NCBI GenBank assembly: GCA_036571765.1
Contig: BROE01000014.1
Location: 15,785,897-15,849,896, forward strand
Origin: Plecoglossus altivelis
Taxonomy: Eukaryota; Chordata; Actinopteri; Osmeriformes; Plecoglossidae
DNA: 64,000 bases
Direction: 5' to 3'
A program made the position numbers and the translations under genes. Of the stretch, positions 10,721 through 18,458 are shown in pieces (the stretch's first letter is position 1; every line of letters starts with the position of its first letter). The notes below the pieces were generated by a model. It was not told the origin of the DNA. It did not search any database and worked only from the letters and a program-made list of their open reading frames with translations.

Positions 10721-12932
10721 GTAGGTTGTGCTTGACACGCCTTCGACTGGTTCATCTTGGGCCTTTTCGATTGACGCTTTGAAAGGTCGGATTTTCTTTT
10801 CTGTCTTCGAGCGCTTGTAAGGACAGGCTGAAGCCTCTGTTGTAGTGCAGCATGGCCTTCACAGCTTCTCATTCAACTGCCCAGTGAGTGTCGCTGCTAA
10901 CCCTCAGGTGTGTGTCGCTGCTAACCCACAGGTGTGTGTTGCTGCTAACCCACAGGTGTGTGTCTGCTAAACCCCAGGTGTGTGTTTGCTAAACCCCAGG
11001 TGTGTGTTTGCGTTCCCTCAGGTGTGTGTCGCTGCTAACCCTCAGGTGTGTGTCTCTACTAACCCACAGGTGTGTGTTTGCGTTCCCTCAGGTGTGTGTT
11101 GCTGCTAACCCTCAGGTGTGTGTCGCTGCTTACCCACAGGTGTGTGTCTGCTAAACCCCAGGTGTGTGTCTCTGCTAACCCTCAGGTGTGTGTCTCTGCT
11201 AAACCCCAGGTGTGTGTTTGCGTTCCCTCAGGTGTGTGTACGGGCGAGAACGTGTTACCAGTGGGACCTCTGAGCGGAGCGGTCGGGGACACCGTGAGAT
11301 TCACCACCGTGCTCGCCCCCCCCGCCAAACCCTTCGCCTCGGTGAGCTGGCGTTTCAAAGGAGCCAGCATCATCACCTCCACCAGCACTGACGTGATCGA
11401 CCCTGCATACACGAAACGGATAACTCTGGAGAGAGCTACTGGCTCTCTAGAGCTCAGGGATTTGGTTCCAGGGGATAGTGGGGAGTACAGGGTGACCATT
11501 GTACTGGATGGCGCTCAGGATCAACAGGGAATTACCACACTAGATGTGTTTGGTAGGTGAGCCATTCTGTGTGACTGTCGATCTAAACTACAACGGCTAA
11601 CAGGTGCTGAAAATAATTGTTGAACAATTTATTTTAGTTGACTCTTCACAGTAATTATTGTGTGTGTACACTGTTTACTGTCTATGGAATATATTACAAA
11701 GGAAAGTATGAAAGTTTAACACAGTACGAACATGTAGTATATTGTAGTAGTACATGTTGCATTCACATTCTTGAAGAAGACACATTTAAATTACCTTTAT
11801 TATCGCCAGTATGATTAAAACATCACCCATGTTCACAGAGAAAATATCTGGCGCCGTCATCAAAAGCCCCACCGGAACCCTGTTAGCGGGAAGAGACTCC
11901 ATTAACCTAACCTGTGCTGCTGCTGGCTCGATCAGCGCTAGAGAGTGGATGAAAGATGGTGGGCCTCTTTCTCCCAGCGACAGAGTCAGCTTCTCTGGGG
12001 ACAACGGCACTGTCTCTATAAGTCCTGTGAGAAGCACCGACAACGGAGAGTACCTGTGTCGACTCAGTAATCCCGTCAGTGCCATAACCGCTTCCCGGCA
12101 CCTAACTGTTAACTGTACGTTCTGTAGACCGTTTCGCAAGATCGCCATCAAACCACGACAATTATTTGACATTATTTTAGTCACACATAAAGACATGTTA
12201 CATTTCCATGCAATGACTTTCCAAAAACGTCCGAATTCGTCAGAACAGTTTATGATTTAAACTCTGTCATTCTTTATTAGGGATAATTTTTAAAATATTA
12301 TTACTTTTTTTTACTCTTTAATGACGTATTGTGTTGTTTTTCAGTTGGCCCACAGAACGTGTCCATAGAGGGAAAGTCTCCCGCCTTCACGGGTCAGAGA
12401 TTGACTTTGAGCTGTTTCGCTTTCTCGGTTCCTCCCGCTACCTTCACCTGGACGTTCAACGGCAGCGAGACTAGCGTCAACCACACCCTGTACATCATAG
12501 ACAAGCTCGACGACACGCACGCTGGAAATTACACTTGCACGGCCAGCAACTACGTCACCGGGCTAAATGACTCGGCTATCCACAGTCAGAGAGGTGAGTG
12601 GACGGTTATCAACACGGGCCATTTGTAGTGAAAAATGTAGTAAAAACAAAACGTATTTTGTACGTCATCAGTATTTGTTTAGCGGTGTTTCTTCTTCATG
12701 TGTAACTTGGAACAGGGCAAGTCGTGAAACGTGACTGTTTTGTGTTGTTAACAGTTTTTTTTTAGTTGGTTCGCTTTCTAGAATGAGGACAGTGTGGCCC
12801 GTTGGAGAAAAATTGGTCACGAATGTGTCTTGTTTCTCTACAGTCTACAATACCGCCCCCTTCTGGTCATTTGGTGTAAGGCTGACCACTGCTCTGCCAG
12901 TTGTGTGTTTCCTGTCGGTGTTCAGACAATGA
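10678..12932 (+). CDS. Gene C: CEACAM-like protein with hydrophobic C-terminus
   Basis: Exons 10678-10720, 11232-11552, 11839-12114, 12345-12593 and 12844-12932 join in phase 1 and give about 325 residues. The order is signal peptide (MDPRLLVTFVLLTSG), a cysteine-less V domain (VRFTTV, VSWRF, SGEYRVT), an Ig domain (NLTCAAA, EYLCRLS), and an Ig domain starting FGPQNV (LTLSCFA, NYTCTAS). The last exon encodes only 29 residues, with LTTALPVVCFLSVF and then RQ and stop. There is no TM-plus-tail block like that of gene D. The short hydrophobic end suggests a GPI-attachment signal, as in some mammalian CEACAMs, or a secreted form. A TATA box at 10593 and AATAAA at 13188 frame the unit. The exact final exon is inferred from its acceptor and phase. 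Confidence 0.8.
10880..11240 (+). repeat. Minisatellite of 22-26 bp units carrying splice-acceptor-like cores
   Basis: Fifteen copies of a C-rich tract ending CAG and followed by GTGTGTG are arrayed head to tail. The last copy is the actual acceptor and first bases of gene C exon 2. The frame from 11072 stays open through the array into the exon. Confidence 0.9.
11232..11552 (+). CDS. Gene C exon 2, cysteine-less V-type domain
   Basis: The exon is 321 nt, phase 1 to 1. It has VSWRFKG with the core Trp, KRITLERATGSLELRDL, and GDSGEYRVTIV where a cysteine would normally sit in strand F. Confidence 0.85.
11839..12114 (+). CDS. Gene C exon 3, Ig domain
   Basis: The exon is 276 nt, phase 1 to 1, with INLTCAAAGS, REWMKDGG, GTVSIS and GEYLCRLSN. 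A 116-nt stretch is nearly identical to gene D exon 3. Confidence 0.85.
12345..12593 (+). CDS. Gene C exon 4, Ig domain with FGPQ start
   Basis: The exon is 249 nt, phase 1 to 1, with LTLSCFAFS, FTWTFNGSE and AGNYTCTASN. Donor GTGAGT. Confidence 0.85.
12844..12932 (+). CDS. Gene C exon 5, hydrophobic C-terminus and stop
   Basis: Acceptor CTCTACAG in phase 1 gives VYNTAPFWSFGVRLTTALPV followed by VCFLSVFRQ and TGA. The 14-residue hydrophobic core near the end is compatible with a GPI signal, but it ends in Arg-Gln, which is not ideal. Confidence 0.6.
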
Positions 12933-13187
12933 AGGAGAAGAGAACGATAGATGGGAACAGTCACGACACGCCTGTGAGGACTTGAACCACGACAGTTCTA
13001 TATTGTCATTAAAATATTCTTAAAAGACGTTCCTACAAATGTTATTTAATCAAGAAATACATACATTGATAGTTTCTCTGTAAATACAATGTAGGCAGTG
13101 AATACAACCTTAATGTAAAATGTTGCTGTGATGAAAAATTATAGGATGTGTACTGTAATGCAAATGAAATGACATGTTTGTCATTAT

Positions 13188-13193
13188 AATAAA
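13188..13193 (+). terminator. Polyadenylation signal of gene C
   Basis: AATAAA about 255 bases downstream of the stop. Confidence 0.55.
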
Positions 13194-13199
13194 CCAAAT

Positions 13200-13605
13200 A
13201 CAGTCCTGAACATTCCTGAAAAATAAGTGTTGTTAAGTAGTCTCCTTATCTCATTTTGTTTGTATGACTGTGGAACTGCTCAATAGATGTGTATATATAC
13301 TGTATATCTCATAGCACAATTAGCTGGCTTAACATTAACCAACCTCTCCCATGAAGGAAGATATTCAGATTCAGTATAATCACATGTTGCTCAAGTTCAG
13401 CCACATTCACAACATGGCCCCATAAACCTCCAGCATAACTTTCCAGCAAAGGGCGTTTATCACTGTTTGTTACTGAACACCCATCCAAAGTTCACTGAAA
13501 GTTTTATCTTGCGGTAAAAAAAAAGACTTCCTGCTTATTTTGCTGTGGGTATTTGCAGTTAAGGCTTAATTCAATTGAAGCAGACAGAAGATCGTTCCAG
13601 AAGCC
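13200..13605. other. Short spacer between genes C and D
   Basis: No exon was recognised. The gene D promoter and 5' UTR should lie here, but no clear TATA box stands out. Confidence 0.4.
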
Positions 13606-13651
13606 ATGGCAGCTAAAACAGCCATCGCTTTCGGCTTGTCCGTACTCACAG
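13606..13651 (+). CDS. Gene D exon 1, signal peptide
   Basis: MAAKTAIAFGLSVLTG, phase 1 donor GTAAAC. The 46-nt length equals that of gene A exon 1. Confidence 0.8.
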
Positions 13652-16600
13652 GTAAACATATGGTACTTTAGCAGATGTTTTATCACACCAGAAGGCCACA
13701 ATAATGTGTTTTGTTCCGACCATGGTTTAGATTGTTTTTAATGACGCCTGTGTTTGTGTTCTCCAGGGCTGTGCGCTGGAGTAGGAGTGTTACCAGACAG
13801 AACAGATGCTTTGATAGGAGGGAACGTGACTTTCAAGACAAACCTTGATCCAACAGGCAGTCCTTATGAGATGATAGCCTGGACTGTTAATAGTAAGACT
13901 ATAATCATCCTCACAAACCAAACAGCCTCTATGACAGGACCGGGTTATGTAAACAGGATCTCTGTGGACGGATCTACTGGATCCCTAGAGCTGTCTGCCG
14001 TAACCGTAGGAGACGGGGGGGACTATGTGGTGGAGTTTGGCATTTCAGCTGCTGTCCTTTTACGTGGATCCACTGAATTGTTTTTGCACGGTGAGCGATA
14101 CGTTGACAAAAAAAACCTGACATCGTAAAGCAGCACTCGCAAACGAGTCGCTTGCACTGTGGACGTTGTACGTTTCGTTGCCATCGTTTGAGATACAGCA
14201 CGTTGAAAATGGTTGCCTCGTTCATGCGGTGCGTTCCGTTCCCTTGCAGAGGAGATTGTTAATCCTACCATCACAAGACCCCCAGGTACCTTGATAGAAG
14301 ACAGAGGCTCCACCTCTCTAACCTGTGCTGCCGCTGCTGGATCGATCAGCACCAGAGAGTGGTTCAAAGATGGTGGGCCTCTTTCTCCCAGCGACAGAGT
14401 CAGCTTCTCTGGGGACAACGGCACTGTCTCTATAAGTCCTGTGAGAGGCACCGACAACGGAGAGTACCTGTGTCGACTCAGCAACCCCGTCAGCTCTGCC
14501 AACGACTCCTATGAACTGGTGGTAAACTGTGAGTAAAGAAACTAAAGAGATGGTGTACTAACTTCCATGCATTGCCTGTATTTGTGCTACCGTTTAGCAC
14601 AATGTGGACTGATGCTCCACAGAGGGTCTGTCCTTCTTGTGTCGTCAGTCGGACCAGAGATGGTGACCATACTGGCACCAGAGATAGCTGAGGTTGGCAC
14701 CACCACTCTCTTGTACTGCAAAGTCAGGTCGGTGCCACCTGCCACATTCACCTGGCTCTTCGAAGGCGGACAAACAGGTGTTCATGAAGCTGGATACATC
14801 ATTGATGACAGTAGACACAGTGACAGTGGGGACTACACCTGCACTGCCTATAATGATGTGACCCGTCACACTCAGAATTTGACCTACACTCTGACAATAG
14901 AAGGTAGGTAGCTTGCTGGCTTCTTGTTTTTTGGAGGGGGGAGGGCTAAAGACTTTGCTTGATCAAGTGTGTGTGTGTGTGTGTTTCTCTGTTTCTGTTA
15001 ATGTTTTGGATGTAAACGTGTGTTTTCTGCATTGGTCTGTGTATGTGTGTGTGTGCTTGTATGTGTATGTGTGTGTGCTTGTATGTATGTATGTATGTAT
15101 GTATGTATGTATGTATGTATGTATGTATGTATGTATGTATGTATGTATGTATGTGTGTGCTTCTATGTATGTGTGTGTGTGCTTGTATGTGTGTGTGTGT
15201 TTTACAGATAGACCCTCCAGCCTAGTGTTGAGCCCAGGAGCAGCAGCTGGCATAGCTGTAGCTGTGACACTGGTTGTGGTGGCCTTAGTTATGGGCCTCT
15301 ACTGTGGCCTGACCCACCATCTGTAAGTCTACACTTACGCTCATTACCTTAACCTAGTTTGTCCGGGGTGGGATTATTGAATCAAATTTTGATGATGTTG
15401 CAATGATCTGTGGTTCGGGAGGAGAAGATCAACCTTGCTGTAACGATGTGAGTGCCAGGGTCTCGACCCAAACACAAGCAGACAGAGACGCGACCTCAGA
15501 ACAAACGCTTTACTGTCCAAACGGGAGAGCATCGGGGACAGTCGCGCAAACTTCAATGACGACCCTTAAGAGACTGCCAGAGGGAGCAACCAAATGTACA
15601 GGGCTGGGTGATCCCATGTGAACACGTGACTGATAGGGAGCCATGAGGTTCAGAGAGCCAAGAGGGAGACAAACAAGACTAAAACACGAATCCCATCCAG
15701 GGGAAAGAGACAGGAAGCATAAGGGCAGGGGAAACATTGCATTTAACATTCATAACAAGTACTGCAGCGCCAAGCTTGTCAGCTTGACAGTGCGGGTTGG
15801 TGTATGGATGATGTAATCATGCTCTTTATGTTGTTCAGGAACAAGACTGAAAACTCCGTAGGTAAGATCAAGCTTTATGTGTCTCTTTATATGAGAGGAA
15901 GATGACTAACTATATGACCAACTCTGAAAGAGCAGAGTTTTTCAGCATTCATATTATATTATTCATTCATTCATTCTTATTCACAATGTACGACACGAAA
16001 GCGTCGATGCTGTGACTGCAGGCGTGTGCGAGCGCTCACGTCTCTCAGGAGGCACTGGGTATATTGTGCTTCCCTGTCTTTGACCCTCTGCAGTTAGAGA
16101 CACAAGGGGGCAACACACTATGCAGCCACCCGCCAGCCATGCCCGATGGCATGATAATCCCCAGATCCCGCCACGTGAGCCCAAAATCAAAACCAGCAGT
16201 GAGCCCCAAAACCCAGGTAAAATGCTGTACCCCACATCACCCCTTACAGATCGGCAGGTAGATTAGAGATAGGTTTGCAATAGAAATGTTAGGGATCGAT
16301 AGATTAGAGATAGATATATTAGAGATAGATAAGAGAGATATATATATTATAAATGTAGCAGCAACAGCAACAAACAAGTCTGCATCATGCCACCTTGCCT
16401 GTGCTGGAAAACTGATACGCTAGTTGGCCTGGGCTGGAAAACTGATACTCTAGTTTGCCTGTACTGGAAAAGTGATACACTAGTTTGCCTGTGCTGGAAA
16501 ACAAATAATCTAGTTTTCCTGTGCTAGAAGACAGATACTCTAGTTGCCCTGTGCTGGAAAACAGGTTTAATTTGTTGTGGGAGCTTGTTGCCATGCAACT

Positions 16601-17320
16601 GTTTTAGAAGCCTCTAAAGATGTTGACGATGATGTCATTTCCTGACCGAGCTCTTGCATCTCGGCCTACGTCTTGAGATGTAACCCCATCGTACTGCAAA
16701 AGCTCTGTCCTATAGTACTGTTTTGGCTTTGTACACAAACTCACAGACACATCTCTTTTTTTTTCTTTTGTTCTTTACACACAGTTTCCAGAAACCGTGA
16801 CAAGACTTATCAAAACATAACGCGTCAGAAAGCAAGCGACAGAGACGCTCCTCCGGTTGCCCCGAGAGTGAGTTTTACGTCCACTTCCTGTTTGTCTGAC
16901 CCATAATCACTCTTCGATACGATACAGTCACACATACGGCTTTTCCCATAGTAAGACACTTGCTCAGCCATCCTATTTTTTTTTACTTTTTATCGTCAGA
17001 GCCGCATTCCTCGTGACAGGATCCGACCTGATTTGGTGAGTCTTGATATTGATACGGTTCACATGACTCTGTTACCACAATTTAACAACAGTGTACTAAG
17101 AGTGTGTTGATAGTGTAATAACAGTGTATATAACGGCACAATGACAGTGTGCAACTGTGTAACAATATTGAAGTAAAGCTGCAACATCAGTGTCTCCTAG
17201 TCATCCACATATTTGCTTTATATTATTAAGATGCTAACTCATTAAGAAACTTTTGTCTCCATCTTTATGGTCCCGTGTCCTCGCCAGGAGTCTGAATATG
17301 AAACTCAGTTGCCCAGGTAG
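13606..17320 (+). CDS. Gene D: CEACAM-like transmembrane receptor
   Basis: Ten exons join in frame: 13606-13651, 13767-14090, 14250-14528, 14649-14903, 15208-15322, 15839-15861, 16094-16216, 16785-16867, 17000-17035 and 17288-17320, about 438 residues. The product has a signal peptide, a cysteine-less V domain, two disulfide Ig domains (the second starting FGPEMV), a short stalk, one TM helix and a tail of about 100 residues. The tail has two tyrosines, in KTYQNI and SEYETQ. YQNI fits YxxI and YxN but lacks the -2 residue of an ITIM. The protein is probably a single-pass surface adhesion/signalling receptor. It sits in tandem with gene C and in inverted arrangement with unit B, whose TM and tail exons are near copies. 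The 123-nt and 36-nt tail exons have no counterpart in unit B. The tail exon chain rests on splice signals and phase only. Confidence 0.82.
13767..14090 (+). CDS. Gene D exon 2, cysteine-less V-type domain
   Basis: The exon is 324 nt. Strand B reads VTFKTN and strand F DYVVEF, so both cysteine positions are replaced. IAWTVN carries the core Trp, and NRISVDGSTGSLELS matches the sister genes. Confidence 0.85.
14250..14528 (+). CDS. Gene D exon 3, Ig domain
   Basis: The exon is 279 nt with SLTCAAAAGS, REWFKDGG and GEYLCRLSN. It is almost identical to gene C exon 3 over 14366-14481. Confidence 0.85.
14649..14903 (+). CDS. Gene D exon 4, Ig domain with FGPE start
   Basis: The exon is 255 nt with FGPEMVTILA, TLLYCKVRS, FTWLFEGG and SGDYTCTAYN. 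Donor GTAGGT in phase 1. Confidence 0.85.
15067..15205. repeat. (TATG)n and (GT)n array before gene D TM exon
   Basis: About 20 tandem TATG units are followed by GT repeats up to the TM-exon acceptor. Confidence 0.95.
15208..15322 (+). CDS. Gene D exon 5, transmembrane segment
   Basis: The exon is 115 nt, phase 1 to 2. Stalk DRPSSLVLSPG is followed by the helix AGIAVAVTLVVVALVMG, then LYCGLTHHL. Confidence 0.85.
15839..15861 (+). CDS. Gene D exon 6, juxtamembrane tail
   Basis: This 23-nt micro-exon encodes LNKTENSV. It is conserved in unit B as a 29-nt exon. Confidence 0.65.
16094..16216 (+). CDS. Gene D exon 7, tail
   Basis: The exon is 123 nt, phase 1 to 1, with acceptor CTCTGCAG. It encodes a proline- and charge-rich stretch (PQIPPREPKIKTSSEPQNP) without recognised motifs. 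It is absent from unit B, where the flanking exons are separated by only 82 bases. Confidence 0.5.
16385..16575. repeat. About 30-bp minisatellite in gene D intron
   Basis: Six or so imperfect copies of a unit containing CTGGAAAACTGATACTCTAG and TTGCCTGTG. Confidence 0.85.
16785..16867 (+). CDS. Gene D exon 8, tail with YQNI
   Basis: The exon is 83 nt, phase 1 to 0, and encodes VSRNRDKTYQNITRQKASDR and a Pro-rich end. Donor GTGAGT. Unit B keeps a same-length homologue with YENV. Confidence 0.65.
17000..17035 (+). CDS. Gene D exon 9, tail
   Basis: This 36-nt exon in phase 0 encodes SRIPRDRIRPDL. Short and basic; supported by splice signals only. Confidence 0.5.
17288..17320 (+). CDS. Gene D exon 10 with stop
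   Basis: It encodes ESEYETQLPR and then TAG, conserved with the unit B terminal exon. Confidence 0.65.
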   Translation, partial: ESEYETQLPR

Positions 17321-17811
17321 GTTAGAAGATTTCTCTCTCAGAGTAGCAGAGATAACTCTGACACACTGGAATGAACCTAAAGGCTGAAGTACTGCACCTA
17401 GTTCCTGTGCTGAATACTGGCCTGTGCACCCCTCAGCCTCTTCACCTTTCTCCCTTTCTCTCCTTCTTTCTTTCTTTTTTACCCTCTCCCCCTCCCTCCC
17501 TCCCTCCCTCCCTCTCCCTCTCCCTCTCTCCCTCTTCCAGATGACCCCAGCTCTCACTCGCCTCATCTTCAGCACCCAGTGTTTTGGTCACCTGAGTCAT
17601 GCCTTCTCTGTGGGCTGGAATAATTCCACATGCTGTATTCTCAAGTCTTTCATCACCAATGCCATAAAGACCATACAGATTATATTTAATAATACAACTA
17701 CACCATGCTTTTTAAAAACTGTACACTTCTTTCAACAACATTAGATCATTAGCCATTGTTACAACATCTTGGCGAATGCTGTAGTTAAATTTGGTATGTC
17801 ATTTTACTGTA

Positions 17812-17817
17812 ATAAAA
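17812..17817 (+). terminator. Polyadenylation signal of gene D
   Basis: AATAAA about 490 bases after the stop, matching unit B's signal across the inverted duplication. Confidence 0.6.
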
Positions 17818-17832
17818 CATTTTAAATCATGT

Positions 17833-18018
17833 ATCCTAACAAGATATTTTTTACTTTTAAATATTGTTAGTTTGAGCAGAGGTTCTCATTATGGCTGGTT
17901 ACAGTAATAACGTTTGCTACCGTGAAAAAGTCATTGTTGAGTTCAAAACATGTAAGGTCACGGTCGATTACCGTGTGTTCTCTTCCGAGGCCAGAATGAC
18001 CCGAAACTATGTTTTAAT

Positions 18019-18054
<36 letters not shown>

Positions 18055-18412
18055 CAATGAAACATTCAGGTTGCCTGTGCTAGAAACCAAATCTTTCTGA
18101 TTCTTGTGGTGCATGGCTACACAGTTCAGTGACCAACAGGTTACAGGGTTAAAAAGAAAGAAAGAATTAACCAGCTTTATTTCAGGGTTAAAGGTGCAAC
18201 GTTTTTGACCCTTAGGACAGGGTGAGTTACATGTATTGTGTGCTATTTACACGCAATATCACAGACAAAGAACAGGAACTTTGACTTCCTCAACCCAAAT
18301 GAGGAACTTCTGTTTTTCATTACATTGTATGTCAGCATTCTACGAAAATATGGAACTCTGTCAGTATTAAATATTGCGTATTCTTAACTCAACGCTCGCG
18401 GACACAGCATAC
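17833..18412. other. Spacer between genes D and E
   Basis: No coding signal seen. A (CA)n run lies at about 18021-18052. The gene E promoter should lie in the last few hundred bases. Confidence 0.45.
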
Positions 18413-18458
18413 ATGGATCGCTTGTTCCAAACATTGCTGCTGTTTTGTATCTGCTCAG
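18413..18458 (+). CDS. Gene E exon 1, signal peptide
   Basis: It starts MDRLFQTLLLLFCICSG; phase 1 donor GTAAGA. Confidence 0.8.

Noticed and set aside
12794..12985. Open frame from an ATG at 12794 as a separate small gene
   Set aside because: It reads a different frame across the gene C terminal exon and has no independent support.
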